Source of the DNA: Marinobacter maritimus
Lineage (GTDB): Bacteria > Pseudomonadota > Gammaproteobacteria > Pseudomonadales > Oleiphilaceae
Length of the DNA: 64,000 bases
Direction of reading: 5' to 3'
Assembly: GCF_007671675.1 (NCBI RefSeq)
Contig: NZ_VCGW01000005.1
Location: 124,001-188,000, forward strand
Below, piece after piece: positions 1-9,930 of this stretch (positions are counted from its first letter, which is position 1; each line of letters opens with the position of its first letter). Both the position numbers and the translations under genes were made by a program. The notes below the pieces were generated by a model. That model did no database searches. It was not told the origin of the DNA and worked only from the letters and a program-made list of their open reading frames with translations.

Positions 1-1340
1 GAGACATTAGCACCAAGAATAACACCGGAATCCTGAGAGAAGCCCACGGACGCAGAGAGGCTACCCGTCGGCTGTTCTTCGACAGAGTAGTTAACATCGA
101 CCAGATCATCTGTTCCAGGCACGGGAACAGTTTCCACATTAACCCCCTTGAAAAAGCCAAGGCGCTCGAGACGGGTTTTGGAAAATTCGATGCGGTCGGA
201 GGAGGCAATACCACCCTCCATCTGAGTCATTTCCTGGCGCAAGACGTCATCACGGGTGGACACGTTGCCATCGAAGTTGATGCGGCGAACATAGGCTCGT
301 TTGCCAGGCTCAACAAAAAACGTAACGGCAGCTGTGTTGTCTTCTCCGGGTTCAGGCACTGCATTCACGCTGGCAAACGCATAACCTTCCTTGCCCAGCC
401 GAAACGCAAGGGTTTCCGAGATCGCCGTCATGCGGGCACGGGAGAATACATCTCCCTCATCTACCGGAATCAGCTCCCGAAGCTCTTTTTCATCAATAAT
501 GAGGTTGCCACGAAGCCGGATCTCGGAGATCGTGTACTGCGGCCCTTCGTTCAGTGCGATCGCAATAAAGACCTGCCGCTTATCCGGCGAAATGGACACC
601 TGGCTAGACTCCACATTGAAGTCCAGATAACCCCGGTCGAGGTAGAATGAGCGCAGCGTTTCGAGATCGCCACTAAGGCGTTCCCGCGCGTACTTGTCTG
701 AGTTCGTAAGGGAGTTCCACCAGCTGCTGGTTTGCAGCTCAAAGAGATCCCTCAATTCTTCGTCGCTGAAGTCGCGATTCCCTACCAGGTTGATGTGCTG
801 AATGGCGGCAACCGTACCTTCATTGATATCCAGGCGAATGGCTACACGATTGCGCGGCAGCTCTTCAGCCGTTGCTTTTACCCGGGCATTGTAACGGCCC
901 TGACCGATATAGGATCGCAAAATTTCCAGTTCGAGCCTTTCAAGCGTTGCCCGGCGGAACACCTGACCTTCCTGGAGCCCGGCGCCAGCCAGAGCATCCA
1001 TGAGCATGTCAGTTTCGATGTTCTTGTTGCCTTCAATGTCGATCGACGTAATTGAAGGGCGCTCCCGCACGGTGAGGATGAGAGTACCGGCATCGCGGCT
1101 GGCGTCTATGTCCGTGAACAGTCCGGTCCGGAAAAGCGATTTGATCGCATCTGCCAACTCGGATTCATCCATCTGTTCGCCAATATTGACAGGGAAAGCG
1201 GAAAACACAGTACCCGCAGAAACGCGCTGCAAGCCTTCCACCTCGATATCTGCAACCGTAAATTCATCTGCAAATGCTGGCTTCATGCCGGTTGCGGCAA
1301 CAGCGAGGCCAACGGCTAAACCTAGAAGAGAGCGTCTCAT
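1..1340 (-). CDS. bamA: Outer membrane protein assembly factor BamA (partial, C-terminus outside window)
   Basis: BamA is the core of the BAM complex, which folds and inserts beta-barrel proteins into the outer membrane. The minus strand is open from an ATG at 1340 to the window edge, giving about 446 residues. A signal peptide (MRRSLLGLAVG...AFA) is followed by the repeats expected of five POTRA domains, with phrases such as VADIEVEGLQRV and LGKEGYAFASV. The visible end (GFSQDSGVILGANVS) fits the start of the barrel, so roughly the last 40% of the protein lies outside the window. The gene starts 44 bases after rseP stops and is read in the same direction, the usual gammaproteobacterial order. 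Identification is firm from order, length and signal peptide. Confidence 0.95.
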   Translation of the reverse strand, partial: MRRSLLGLAVGLAVAATGMKPAFADEFTVADIEVEGLQRVSAGTVFSAFPVNIGEQMDESELADAIKSLFRTGLFTDIDASRDAGTLILTVRERPSITSIDIEGNKNIETDMLMDALAGAGLQEGQVFRRATLERLELEILRSYIGQGRYNARVKATAEELPRNRVAIRLDINEGTVAAIQHINLVGNRDFSDEELRDLFELQTSSWWNSLTNSDKYARERLSGDLETLRSFYLDRGYLDFNVESSQVSISPDKRQVFIAIALNEGPQYTISEIRLRGNLIIDEKELRELIPVDEGDVFSRARMTAISETLAFRLGKEGYAFASVNAVPEPGEDNTAAVTFFVEPGKRAYVRRINFDGNVSTRDDVLRQEMTQMEGGIASSDRIEFSKTRLERLGFFKGVNVETVPVPGTDDLVDVNYSVEEQPTGSLSASVGFSQDSGVILGANV

Positions 1341-1384
1341 TCAATTATTTCGCCTGGTTGATGCGCGTAAGGAGCCCGCAATTC

Positions 1385-2734
1385 TCACAACCGCATCAGG
1401 TCGTTGTAAAGAGCAAACACCATTAATGTGAGAATCATTGCCATACCAATTCGTAACCCAAGCGCCTGGGTCTCATCCGAAAGCGGTTTTCTGCGGATTG
1501 CCTCAATGGTGTAATACACGATGTGACCACCATCCAGAACCGGTACCGGCAACAGATTGAGAATACCGAGGCTGACACTGAGATAAGCCAGAAAACGAAC
1601 AAAATCTTCAAACCCGGAACTGACACTAGCCTCGGCTACCCGGGCAATTGTAATCGGACCGCTGAGATTACTGGGCGACAGCAGCCCTGTAACCATTTTC
1701 TTGATAGCAACCAACGTAAGACGTGTATCCGCCCAGGTTTCATCCAACGCAATGGGAATTGCAGCCAGAGGACCATAGCGAACGTCTCGCATCACACTGT
1801 CGGGCCACGAAACCGCTTCAACACCGGCACCGACAAATCCGATTGTCTCGCCATTATCCAGTTTTTTTGCGCCCGGGGTAATCTGTACGGCTCGTTCGGA
1901 CCCGGCGCGCTCAACCGTAAGAGCCAGTGTTTGCTCGGGTGCATCGCGAATAAACTCGACCAGGTCAAACCAGTCACCCACTGGCAGGTCATTCACTGCA
2001 AGGATGCGATCCCCCGCCTCAAGACCCGCAGCCTGCGCAGCCTCACCATCTGAAATCTGGCCAAGAATCGCTGGCACGTCCGGTCGCCACGGCGTAATAC
2101 CAAACTCTGCAAGCGGGTTGGGCACATCTTCACTCAGACCCCAGCCGCCGAGCTCACCACTCACGACGCCCCTGGCCCCGCCGCTGGACACGTCCAGTGT
2201 TATCTCACCCTGCTCCCCTGCACGCTCGAGGATGCGCATGTTCACATCACGCCAGGAACTTACCCGGTGACCGTCAACGGCATGAAGTTCCATACCATTT
2301 TGCAAGCCAACTCGCTCAGCAACACTTTTTTCGGCAACGTCGCCAACGATCGGCGCAATATGGGTAACACCCACTACACCGAGCACCCAGTAGGCAAAAA
2401 TTGCGAAAAGAAAATTGGCAATCGGGCCTGCTGCCGCAATAGCAATCCGCTGGGAAGGCGGTTTGGCGGTAAAAGCCTGATCCCTGAGCTCTTCGGGAAC
2501 CGGACCCTCGCGCTCATCCAGCATTTTTACATAGCCACCCAGCGGAATAGCCGCTATGGCAAACTCGGTTCCATGACGATCATACCAAGAGAATAGCGGC
2601 TTGCCGAAACCCACCGAAAAACGAAGTACTTTCACACCACAGCGACGCGCCACCCAGAAGTGGCCATACTCATGGAGGGTGACGAGTATGCCCAGGGTAA
2701 GTGCGAGAGCAAGTAGGGTTTGAATAATCTGCAT
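1385..2734 (-). CDS. rseP: Site-2 intramembrane zinc protease RseP
   Basis: RseP cuts the anti-sigma factor RseA inside the inner membrane after DegS has cut it, and so releases sigma-E in the envelope stress response. The 449-residue protein has the zinc-binding HEYGH motif at residues 21-25 in the first membrane helix, two PDZ segments in the middle (for example residues with AAGLEAGDRILAVNDLPVG), and the second active-site motif LDGGH at about 400-404 near the C-terminus. Length and layout match E. coli RseP (450 residues). It lies between dxr and bamA, its normal place, so stress-response proteolysis and outer membrane assembly are probably co-transcribed. Confidence 0.97.
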   Translation of the reverse strand: MQIIQTLLALALTLGILVTLHEYGHFWVARRCGVKVLRFSVGFGKPLFSWYDRHGTEFAIAAIPLGGYVKMLDEREGPVPEELRDQAFTAKPPSQRIAIAAAGPIANFLFAIFAYWVLGVVGVTHIAPIVGDVAEKSVAERVGLQNGMELHAVDGHRVSSWRDVNMRILERAGEQGEITLDVSSGGARGVVSGELGGWGLSEDVPNPLAEFGITPWRPDVPAILGQISDGEAAQAAGLEAGDRILAVNDLPVGDWFDLVEFIRDAPEQTLALTVERAGSERAVQITPGAKKLDNGETIGFVGAGVEAVSWPDSVMRDVRYGPLAAIPIALDETWADTRLTLVAIKKMVTGLLSPSNLSGPITIARVAEASVSSGFEDFVRFLAYLSVSLGILNLLPVPVLDGGHIVYYTIEAIRRKPLSDETQALGLRIGMAMILTLMVFALYNDLMRL

Positions 2735-2781
2735 AGCTTTCCTGGTTTTGGCGCCAGCCAGGCGAAATTCTTTATTTTATA

Positions 2782-3966
2782 TCAGACAGTTAACAGCGCG
2801 ATCTGTTCCCGCGCCTGCTGCCGTGCTTCCGAGTTTTTCGCGAAGATGATATCAAAGCTGTCAGCAGACACCACCGGCGTAACCGCAAGAGTTCTCTCAA
2901 TAACAATCGGTATGTCTGTAAAAGCCAGATTCCCGTTCAGGAACTCGGCCACTGCGACCTCGTTCGCCGCGTTCAGCACCGCTGGAGCTGTACCGCCTGT
3001 TTCAAAGGCCTCGGCCGCTAATCGCAAACAGGGAAAGCGCAAGAGGTCTGGACGCTCAAAGTGAAATCGTCCTATCGTAAAAAGATCCAGCGGGGCGACC
3101 CCTGCATCGATACGTTCCGGCCAAGCCAACCCGTTTGCGATGGGCGTACGCATATCCGGGCTGCCCAGCTGAGCCAGCACAGAACCGTCGGCATACTCTA
3201 CCATGGAGTGGATAATACTTTCCGGGTGTACGTGAACCTCTATCCGATCGGGTGTGATGTTAAACAGCCAACATGCCTCGATCAGCTCAAGCCCTTTATT
3301 CATCAAGGTGGCCGAGTCTACAGAGATTTTCTGCCCCATGGACCAGTTCGGATGAGCGCAGGCCTGGGCCGGCGTTACTGAATGCAGGGCTTCAGCGCTG
3401 TGCTCCCGAAAAGGCCCGCCGGAAGCCGTCAGAAGAATCCGGGTAATGCCGGCCCCATCCGGATCGCGAATCCTGTCTGCAGGCAAGCACTGGAAGATGG
3501 CGTTGTGCTCGGAGTCTATGGGCAGCAACTCGGCGCCTGAAGCCGAGACAGCGTCCATAAACAACTTGCCGGACATAACCAGCGCTTCTTTATTCGCAAG
3601 TAACACACGTTTACCCGCGTGGACAGCAGCAAGCGTGGGAACCAGCCCAGCGGCCCCTACAATCGCGGCCATAACGGTACAGGCTTCCGGGGAGGAAGCG
3701 ACTTCACACAACCCGGCCTCTCCGCTTAAGACAGAGATATCCGGGAGGTCTGAAAGCAGTTCAGCAAGTTTTTGCGCTGCGGTAGCATCGGCCATCACCG
3801 CAACCCTGGGGTGAAACTCCCGACACAACGCTGCAAGCTCTTCAGCACGGGTTCCGGCTGTGAGTGCATACACTGAAAACCGCCCGGGGTGACGCCGAAT
3901 AACATCCAGAGTGGAGAGCCCGATTGATCCCGTGGCACCAAGAACCGTAATGGCGCGAGCGATCAT
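2782..3966 (-). CDS. dxr: 1-deoxy-D-xylulose 5-phosphate reductoisomerase
   Basis: Dxr converts DXP to 2-C-methyl-D-erythritol 4-phosphate with NADPH, the first committed step of the MEP isoprenoid pathway. The N-terminus carries the NADPH-binding LGATGSIG motif, and the middle has the metal and substrate region around [12 protein letters not shown] place the start at the ATG at 3966 ([10 protein letters not shown]). A TTG at 3972 in the same frame would overlap the cdsA stop but is the weaker choice, since family members begin a few residues before the glycine motif. Length is about 394 residues, normal for the family. It sits directly after cdsA and was probably translated from the same message. 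Confidence 0.96.
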   Translation of the reverse strand: MIARAITVLGATGSIGLSTLDVIRRHPGRFSVYALTAGTRAEELAALCREFHPRVAVMADATAAQKLAELLSDLPDISVLSGEAGLCEVASSPEACTVMAAIVGAAGLVPTLAAVHAGKRVLLANKEALVMSGKLFMDAVSASGAELLPIDSEHNAIFQCLPADRIRDPDGAGITRILLTASGGPFREHSAEALHSVTPAQACAHPNWSMGQKISVDSATLMNKGLELIEACWLFNITPDRIEVHVHPESIIHSMVEYADGSVLAQLGSPDMRTPIANGLAWPERIDAGVAPLDLFTIGRFHFERPDLLRFPCLRLAAEAFETGGTAPAVLNAANEVAVAEFLNGNLAFTDIPIVIERTLAVTPVVSADSFDIIFAKNSEARQQAREQIALLTV

Positions 3967-3968
3967 AC

Positions 3969-4811
3969 TCAAAAGTGCCCGACCGCTGTCAGCCAGCCAA
4001 GTTGAGTGATAATAAGCGCAAATACCGGAACCGCAGCAGTAAGGCTGTCGATGCGATCCATGATTCCGCCATGCCCGGGTAGCAAGCGGCTGCTATCCTT
4101 GATGCCTCTGAAGCGTTTGAGCATGCTTTCAAGCAGATCTCCAAGCACCGACACTATGCCGGTTACCAGGCTCGCAATAACCAGCAGAACGGTTTCAACG
4201 GCGCCGGCCGAAGCAAGAATACTCACAATAAAGGCAAAGGTGCCAACGGCCGCCAGGCCGCCCCATACGCCTGCCCAGGACTTACCAGGGCTGACTCTCG
4301 GCGCAAGTTTGGACTTGCCAAAAGCCCTGCCGGCAAAATAGGCACCTATATCTGCGACCCAGACGACGCAAAACACATACAGAATGAGCAGCAGGTTGTT
4401 GTCCGTACTTCCAAACTGGAATCCGCCGGCCCGGAGATGGTTCAGACCAACCCATGCAGGCACCAACACCAGCACACCCATAAACGCCCTCACCGGCACA
4501 CTGCCCCAACGCTCTGAACCTGCTGGATAACTGCGAACCAGCAAAAAACAGACAACCCACCAGACAAGAGCGAGCCAAAGCATTGCAACAGCCGATACAT
4601 TCAGGAGGCCATACAGGATAAGTGCAATCACTGCCGCATATGCAACTCGGCGTGATTGCTGCTCAAGCCCGGACATATTGGCCCACTCCCAGGCACCCAA
4701 GGTGATAATTGCAGCGGTAAACAGCGCAAAACCCAAAGGCGGCAGGAAAAAGACGCCGCCAATAGCGATGGGGGCAAGAATAAGAGCGGTTATGATCCGG
4801 GTTTTTAGCAC
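3969..4811 (-). CDS. cdsA: Phosphatidate cytidylyltransferase (CDP-diacylglycerol synthase)
   Basis: CdsA makes CDP-diacylglycerol from CTP and phosphatidate, the branch point for membrane phospholipids. The 280-residue protein is strongly hydrophobic with many membrane helices. It has the family signature near the C-terminus, with [10 protein letters not shown] followed by [13 protein letters not shown], and the upstream PGKSWAG element. It lies between uppS and dxr, the standard order, with a 21-base gap to uppS. Nothing unusual was seen. Confidence 0.96.
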   Translation of the reverse strand: MLKTRIITALILAPIAIGGVFFLPPLGFALFTAAIITLGAWEWANMSGLEQQSRRVAYAAVIALILYGLLNVSAVAMLWLALVWWVVCFLLVRSYPAGSERWGSVPVRAFMGVLVLVPAWVGLNHLRAGGFQFGSTDNNLLLILYVFCVVWVADIGAYFAGRAFGKSKLAPRVSPGKSWAGVWGGLAAVGTFAFIVSILASAGAVETVLLVIASLVTGIVSVLGDLLESMLKRFRGIKDSSRLLPGHGGIMDRIDSLTAAVPVFALIITQLGWLTAVGHF

Positions 4812-4832
4812 AGTAGGAGTCGCCGTGGTTCG

Positions 4833-5603
4833 TTATTGTTGTGACGGTTTGGCCGTAATCTGGTCATCTGTCTGACCAAATCGGCGTTGACGTCCGGCAT
4901 AGGCCTGTAGCGCTTTGCGCATCTCGTCTTCTTTGAAATCGGGCCAGAATTCAGGCGAAAAATAGAGCTCGGTGTAAGCCAGATGCCAGAGCATAAAGTT
5001 GCTTATGCGTTGCTCGCCCGCTGTACGAATCATGAGATCCGGCATGGGAAGATCACCAATGCTCAGGTGCTGTTGAATCAGATCGTCGGTAATATCGGAT
5101 GGCTGAAGGTGCCCCGCTTTGACCTGTTCGGCAACTTGCCTTGTTGCCTGTGCAATATCCCAATGGCCGCCGTAATTCGCGGCAATGACGAGCGTCATTC
5201 CGGTGTTGTTACACGTAAGTTGCTCCGCCTTGGCCATGAGCTCCTGCAGCGTGGAGTTAAACGCGGAACGGTCCCCGATAATGCGCAGGCGTATGTCATT
5301 GCGGTGCAATTTCCTGACTTCCCGCTCCAGCGCAAAAACAAACAGTTTCATCAGAGCGAAGACTTCGTCCTTTGGACGACGCCAGTTTTCGCTTGAAAAA
5401 GCGAACAGCGTGAGCACCTCCACCCCTTCCCGGGCACAGGTTTCAACAACAGACTTCACCGCATCCACTCCGGCTTTGTGCCCTGCCACTCCTTTTAACC
5501 GACGCGCCTTGGCCCACCGGTTATTACCGTCCATGATAATGGCCACATGCCGGGGCCGGCTATCAGCCGACACCGGAATCTCTGCGGATACTGTTCCCGT
5601 CAT
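4833..5603 (-). CDS. uppS: Undecaprenyl diphosphate synthase (cis-prenyltransferase)
   Basis: UppS condenses isopentenyl diphosphate units onto farnesyl diphosphate to make the C55 lipid carrier for cell wall and O-antigen precursors. The catalytic Asp lies in IIMDGNNRWAK, and the IPP-binding region RTAGEQRISNFMLW is present near the C-terminus. I prefer the ATG at 5603 (MTGTVSAEIP) because AGGGGA stands six bases upstream and the resulting 256 residues match the family. An in-frame start at 5657 would add 18 unusual residues and lacks a clear ribosome site. It lies between frr and cdsA as in most gammaproteobacteria. Confidence 0.95.
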   Translation of the reverse strand: MTGTVSAEIPVSADSRPRHVAIIMDGNNRWAKARRLKGVAGHKAGVDAVKSVVETCAREGVEVLTLFAFSSENWRRPKDEVFALMKLFVFALEREVRKLHRNDIRLRIIGDRSAFNSTLQELMAKAEQLTCNNTGMTLVIAANYGGHWDIAQATRQVAEQVKAGHLQPSDITDDLIQQHLSIGDLPMPDLMIRTAGEQRISNFMLWHLAYTELYFSPEFWPDFKEDEMRKALQAYAGRQRRFGQTDDQITAKPSQQ

Positions 5604-5671
5604 GAAATCCCCTGTACTGCCAGCAGAAAACCCGCTAGCCGCATGTTTCGCTTGCAAGTGAACCGAGGCGA

Positions 5672-6229
5672 TCAGACCGCCATCAGATCCTCTTCTTTCG
5701 CTTTGAGCATCTTCTCGACTTCAGCGATATAGCGATCTGTAAGCTTCTGGATTTCTTCTTCACCCCTGCGCACGTCATCTTCGCTTATATCTTTGTCTTT
5801 CAGCAGATCTTTCATCATGCTGTTTGCATCGCGACGGGCGTTCCGGATAGACACACGACCATTCTCTGCGTCCGCTTTCGACTGCTTGACCATGTTTTTA
5901 CGGGTTTCTTCGGTCAGCATCGGCATCGGTATACGAATCAGATCACCGCTGGTTGCCGGGTTCAGACCGAGGTCGGCCATCATAATGGCTTTCTCGATAA
6001 CCGGTACCAGATTCTTCTCCCAAGGGGACACAGCCAGCGTACGGTTATCTTCCACGTTAACGCTCGCGACCTGCTTCAGCGGCGTTTCCTGACCGTAGTA
6101 GTTAACCATCACACTGTCCAGAATAGACGGATGTGCACGGCCTGTACGGATTTTGTTAAACGCTGAGTGCAGAGCTTCCAGGCTCTTTTCCATCTTCTTT
6201 TCGGCTTCAGCTTTTATATCGTTGATCAC
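5672..6229 (-). CDS. frr: Ribosome recycling factor
   Basis: Frr acts with EF-G to split the post-termination ribosome. The 185-residue length is exactly typical. The N-terminus MINDIKAEAEKKMEKSLEAL forms the first long helix, and KIRTGRAHPSILD is the conserved motif of the three-helix bundle. The C-terminal charged helices (DRYIAEVEKMLKAKEEDL) complete the fold. It follows pyrH by 42 bases and precedes uppS, so it belongs to the rpsB-tsf-pyrH-frr block. Confidence 0.98.
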   Translation of the reverse strand: MINDIKAEAEKKMEKSLEALHSAFNKIRTGRAHPSILDSVMVNYYGQETPLKQVASVNVEDNRTLAVSPWEKNLVPVIEKAIMMADLGLNPATSGDLIRIPMPMLTEETRKNMVKQSKADAENGRVSIRNARRDANSMMKDLLKDKDISEDDVRRGEEEIQKLTDRYIAEVEKMLKAKEEDLMAV

Positions 6230-6271
6230 GTAATAATCCTCAATTCGTTCGTCGGGGCATTGTGAAGCCCG

Positions 6272-7000
6272 TTATTCAATCAGTGTACCTTCTTTCTCAC
6301 CCGTCACGATGCGCGTCAGCGCGCCCGCACGGTTCATATCAAAAACACGCAGCGGCATACCATGATCCCGCGCCAGGCATATTGCCGTCAGATCCATCAC
6401 ACCCAGCTTTTTATCAAGCACCTGATCATAAGTCAGTTTGTCGTACTTTTCCGCCGTGGGGTCAAGATACGGATCCGCAGAATACACCCCATCCACCTTG
6501 GTTGCTTTCAGTACTGCGTCGGCTTCAATCTCGATACCACGCAGGCAAGCTGCCGAATCGGTTGTGAAGAAGGGGTTGCCCGTACCTGCACAAAATATAA
6601 CCACATCACCATCTTTAAGGTCCCGGACAGCACGGCGGCGATCATAATGCTCAACAATACCACTCATGGGAATAGCCGACATAACCCGGGTGCGGATGTT
6701 CGAACGCTCGAGAGCGTCACGCATGGCCAAGCCGTTCATAACGGTCGCCAGCATGCCCATGTGATCACCGGTAACCCGGTCCATACCTGCTTCACTCAGC
6801 GATGCACCCCGGAACAGGTTGCCGCCGCCAATAACGAGGCCAACCTGAACGCCGATGCCGATCAAAGCACCAATTTCAAGTGCCATCCGATCAAGAACTT
6901 TGGGATCAATACCGAAATCATGCTCACCCATCAGGGCTTCGCCACTGAGCTTGAGCAAAACACGATTGTATCTCGGCTGGTTTTTCGATGATGTCGGCAT
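6272..7000 (-). CDS. pyrH: Uridylate kinase (UMP kinase)
   Basis: PyrH phosphorylates UMP to UDP in pyrimidine nucleotide synthesis. The 242-residue protein has the amino-acid-kinase fold motifs [10 protein letters not shown] near the N-terminus and GGGNLFRG in the phosphate-binding region, with the C-terminal GTLIE end. The gap to tsf upstream (7001-7181) holds two strong hairpins that may set its level relative to tsf. Length, motifs and position are all ordinary. Confidence 0.97.
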   Translation of the reverse strand: MPTSSKNQPRYNRVLLKLSGEALMGEHDFGIDPKVLDRMALEIGALIGIGVQVGLVIGGGNLFRGASLSEAGMDRVTGDHMGMLATVMNGLAMRDALERSNIRTRVMSAIPMSGIVEHYDRRRAVRDLKDGDVVIFCAGTGNPFFTTDSAACLRGIEIEADAVLKATKVDGVYSADPYLDPTAEKYDKLTYDQVLDKKLGVMDLTAICLARDHGMPLRVFDMNRAGALTRIVTGEKEGTLIE

Positions 7001-7051
7001 ATTGATCCCCTTTTTGTCTGTTAACTGCTATCCGGCGTGATACGCATCGCA

Positions 7052-7101
7052 GGCTTGTATCTGACATACTCCTCGGAAAAGGGGGATCTCAGATACAAGC
7101 C
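7052..7101 (-). promoter_or_regulatory. Perfect 13-bp inverted repeat in the tsf-pyrH gap
   Basis: GGCTTGTATCTGA at 7052-7064 is matched exactly by its reverse complement at 7089-7101, with 24 bases between. It lies about 50 bases ahead of pyrH on the transcribed strand and has no T-run after it. It is therefore more likely a stable mRNA stem (processing, attenuation or stability element) than a complete intrinsic terminator. The repeat is read directly from the sequence; its role is inference. Confidence 0.6.
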
Positions 7102-7146
7102 CGCCACGAGAGCCGGAAAAATCCAACCAACGTGGCAGACTCAGGT

Positions 7147-7173
7147 GGCGCTGTAACTGGCTGTTACAGCGCC
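7147..7173 (-). terminator. Terminator-like hairpin just after tsf
   Basis: An 11-bp perfect stem (GGCGCTGTAAC with its complement) around a five-base loop lies nine bases after the tsf stop. No U-run follows on the minus strand, so it is probably a partial terminator or a 3'-end stabilising stem that lowers read-through into pyrH and frr. Confidence 0.55.
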
Positions 7174-7181
7174 GAGAAAAA

Positions 7182-8051
7182 TCAGGCCTTGCCTGTACCG
7201 GCTGCAGCAGCAACCTCGGCAGCAAAGTCTACTTCTTCTCTTTCAATGCCTTCACCCACTTCCAGGCGAATGAAACCTACCAGCTCACCGCCAGCGGATT
7301 TGATCAACTCACCCACGGTCTGCTCCGGGTTTTTGACGAAAGGCTGCTCTACAAGGCTGTGCTCCTTGAGGAACTTCTTAATACGGCCACCCATCATTTT
7401 TTCAACGATTTCGGCTGGCTTGCCTGCCATATCCGGCTGCGCCTTGATGACATCTTTCTCTTTCTCGAGTTCTTCAGCTGGCATGTCTTCCGGCTTTGCA
7501 ACGCGCGGATTAACAGCTGCAGCGTGCATCGCGATATCGCGAGCCAGCTCGGCGTCACCAGCAGTCAGAGCAACAACAGCGGCGATTTTATTGGTGCTGT
7601 GAACATAGCCACCAACAACAGGACCTTTGAGCTCAACAACACGGCGAACACTGATGTTCTCGCCAATTTTCTGAACCAGCGCTTCGCGCTTGGCTTCGAG
7701 ATCACCTGCCATCAGCTTGGCAACGTCGGTTTCACCTTTCTCAAAGGCAACGTTCAGAACGTCGTTGGCAAAATTGATGAAGTTGTCGTCACGAGCAACA
7801 AAGTCGGTTTCGGAGTTTACTTCAACAATGTAAGCAGCAGTGTTGTCGTCAGAAATCTTGATCAGCGAAACACCTTCAGCGGCTGTGCGCCCGGCTTTCT
7901 TGGCGGCTTTGAGGCCAGAAGACTTGCGCAATTCTTCGATCGCGGCGTCTACACTGCCTTCAGATTCAACCAGAGCCTTTTTGCACTCCATCATGCCAAG
8001 GCCAGTGCGATCACGCAGTTCCTTGACCATTGCAGCGGTAATTGCAGCCAT
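7182..8051 (-). CDS. tsf: Translation elongation factor Ts
   Basis: EF-Ts is the nucleotide exchange factor for EF-Tu. The N-terminal UBA-like region contains the signature [12 protein letters not shown], and the core contains [16 protein letters not shown]. The ATG at 8051 ([12 protein letters not shown]) is chosen because AGAGGA lies six bases upstream. The in-frame TTG at 8057 would overlap that spacer. About 289 residues, typical. It follows rpsB across an 87-base gap that holds a strong hairpin. Confidence 0.97.
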   Translation of the reverse strand: MAAITAAMVKELRDRTGLGMMECKKALVESEGSVDAAIEELRKSSGLKAAKKAGRTAAEGVSLIKISDDNTAAYIVEVNSETDFVARDDNFINFANDVLNVAFEKGETDVAKLMAGDLEAKREALVQKIGENISVRRVVELKGPVVGGYVHSTNKIAAVVALTAGDAELARDIAMHAAAVNPRVAKPEDMPAEELEKEKDVIKAQPDMAGKPAEIVEKMMGGRIKKFLKEHSLVEQPFVKNPEQTVGELIKSAGGELVGFIRLEVGEGIEREEVDFAAEVAAAAGTGKA

Positions 8052-8086
8052 GTTCAATCCTCTTAACTTGTTCGAATTCGGTGGGG

Positions 8087-8118
8087 AAGCCTACCCGGAG
8101 ACTCCTCCGGGTAGGCTT
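8087..8118 (-). promoter_or_regulatory. Perfect hairpin between rpsB and tsf
   Basis: A 13-bp perfect stem (AAGCCTACCCGGA and its complement) with a six-base loop fills the middle of the rpsB-tsf gap. There is no poly-U after it on the minus strand. Partial termination between rpsB and tsf is known in E. coli; applying that here is inference. Confidence 0.6.
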
Positions 8119-8144
8119 TACATCTCAAAGGTGACGCGTATGCA

Positions 8145-8897
8145 TCACTCAGCAGCTGGAGTGGTTCCTGCAGCTTCTTCACTGACTTCTACAAACTCAT
8201 CAGCGCCTGCGCCGCCAGCTTGTGCTGATTCAAGGCACGTATCAGCAACAGCTTTCACATAGATCTGGATCGCACGGATAGCATCGTCGTTGCCCGGAAT
8301 CACGAAATCTACGCCGTCCGGGTTACTGTTGGTATCAACAACGCCGATAACAGGGATGCCCAGCTTGTTGGCTTCTTTGATAGCAATGCGCTCGTGATCA
8401 ACGTCGATAACGAACAACGCATCAGGCAGGCCGCCCATATCCTTGATACCGCCAATAGAACGCTCAAGCTTATCCATTTCACGGGTGCGCTCAAGAGCTT
8501 CTTTCTTGGTCAGCTTGTCGAAAGTACCGTCTTTGCTCTGGGCTTCCAGATCACGGTAACGACGGATGGACTGACGGATGGTTTTGTAGTTGGTCAGCAT
8601 GCCGCCGAGCCAGCGGTGGTTAACAAAAGGCTGACCGGAACGTTCTGCTTCTTCCTTGATGACCTTGGCTGCGGCGCGCTTGGTGCCAACGAACAGGATC
8701 TTGTTCTTGCTCTCTGTCAGCTTCTGAACGAAGTCGAGTGCTTCATTCATTGCAGGAACAGTTTGCTCAAGGTTGATGATGTGAATCTTGTTACGGGCGC
8801 CGAAGATGAACTTCGACATTTTCGGGTTCCAGTAGCGAGTCTGGTGACCGAAGTGAGCACCTGCCTTGAGCAGGTCACGCATATTTACCTGAGCCAT
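8145..8897 (-). CDS. rpsB: 30S ribosomal protein S2
   Basis: S2 is a primary component of the small ribosomal subunit and is needed for S1 binding. The 250-residue protein begins [20 protein letters not shown], the S2 family opening, followed by the conserved NPKM and [12 protein letters not shown] segments. The C-terminal acidic and alanine-rich end is usual. It is divergent from map; the start has AAGG upstream. It heads the rpsB-tsf message. Confidence 0.98.
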   Translation of the reverse strand: MAQVNMRDLLKAGAHFGHQTRYWNPKMSKFIFGARNKIHIINLEQTVPAMNEALDFVQKLTESKNKILFVGTKRAAAKVIKEEAERSGQPFVNHRWLGGMLTNYKTIRQSIRRYRDLEAQSKDGTFDKLTKKEALERTREMDKLERSIGGIKDMGGLPDALFVIDVDHERIAIKEANKLGIPVIGVVDTNSNPDGVDFVIPGNDDAIRAIQIYVKAVADTCLESAQAGGAGADEFVEVSEEAAGTTPAAE

Positions 8898-8960
8898 GAT
8901 ATTACCTTAGTTTAGCTTCGGGTTAGTCCTCCACGCGTCCAATTGCCCCAACCAGACTCC
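8898..8960 (-). ncRNA. Possible rpsB (S2) autoregulatory leader
   Basis: The untranslated stretch just ahead of rpsB contains GGACGCGTGGAGGACTAACC on the transcribed strand, a GC-rich block that resembles the conserved leader by which S2 represses its own translation in gammaproteobacteria. I recognise this by general resemblance only and have not folded it. The rest of the 262-base gap to map presumably holds the two divergent promoters, which I could not assign with confidence. Confidence 0.4.
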
Positions 8961-9159
8961 CTTTACAACTTAAAAGTGGAAGTAGGCACCCTGGGACAAC
9001 GTGCTGACACGTGTGCGAATTTGCCGGATTTGTTTCCAGCGGGCGCGTTTATATCACAAAATGCAGACCTCCCGCCATTAATTTTGCATCAGGGCTTCCT
9101 TGTACCCAGAGCCCCAGCCCCTTAAAATACGCGATTGATACAAATTAACGGGAAGCCTA

Positions 9160-9930
9160 ATGCAAGTATCGATCAAGACTCCGGAAGAAATTGCAAAGAT
9201 GCGTGTGGCCGGCCGTCTGGCGGCCGAGGTTCTCGAAATGATCGGGGAACACGTTAAACCTGGCATTTCAACGGAAGAGCTCAACCAGATCTGCCATGAC
9301 TACATCGTCAATGAGCAACAGGCGATTCCTGCTCCTCTGAACTACAAAGGCTTTCCAAAGTCGGTTTGCATTTCAGTCAACCACGTTATCTGCCATGGCA
9401 TACCTTCAGAGAAAAAGATTCTGAAGGACGGTGACATTGTCAATATTGACGTTACCGTTATAAAAGATGAGTACCACGGCGACACCAGTAAGATGTGGAT
9501 CGTCGGTAAACCAAAGCCCGGCACTGAACGCCTGGTCGCCATTACTCAGGAATGCCTCTACAAAGGCATTGAGCTGGTTAAGCCAGGCGCTCGTTTGGGC
9601 GACATTGGCCATGTAATCCAGCAGCACGCCGAAAAGCATCGCTATTCCGTGGTCAGGGACTACTGCGGCCATGGCATTGGCAAAGTATTCCATGAAGAGC
9701 CGCAGGTTATGCACTACGGCAAACCGGGCACAGGCATGGAACTGCAAGAAGGCATGACCTTTACTATTGAGCCCATGATCAACCAAGGCAAGTACCACAC
9801 CAAAATGCTTCCGGATCAATGGACAGTGGTCACCAAAGACCACAAGCTTTCTGCGCAGTGGGAACACACTATTCTCGTGACGGCCGATGGCTATGAAGTA
9901 TTGACCAAACGGTCGGAGGAATCCTTCTAA
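9160..9930 (+). CDS. map: Methionine aminopeptidase type I
   Basis: Map removes the N-terminal methionine from new proteins in the cytoplasm. The 256-residue pita-bread fold shows all five metal ligands in context: two Asp in NIDVTVI and EYHGDTS, His in CGHGIG, and two Glu in IEPMINQG and WEHTILV. GGGAAG lies just upstream of the ATG. The stop TAA is followed at once by the GTG start of glnD, so the two are translationally linked. Its divergence from rpsB is the normal arrangement. Confidence 0.97.
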   Translation: MQVSIKTPEEIAKMRVAGRLAAEVLEMIGEHVKPGISTEELNQICHDYIVNEQQAIPAPLNYKGFPKSVCISVNHVICHGIPSEKKILKDGDIVNIDVTVIKDEYHGDTSKMWIVGKPKPGTERLVAITQECLYKGIELVKPGARLGDIGHVIQQHAEKHRYSVVRDYCGHGIGKVFHEEPQVMHYGKPGTGMELQEGMTFTIEPMINQGKYHTKMLPDQWTVVTKDHKLSAQWEHTILVTADGYEVLTKRSEESF

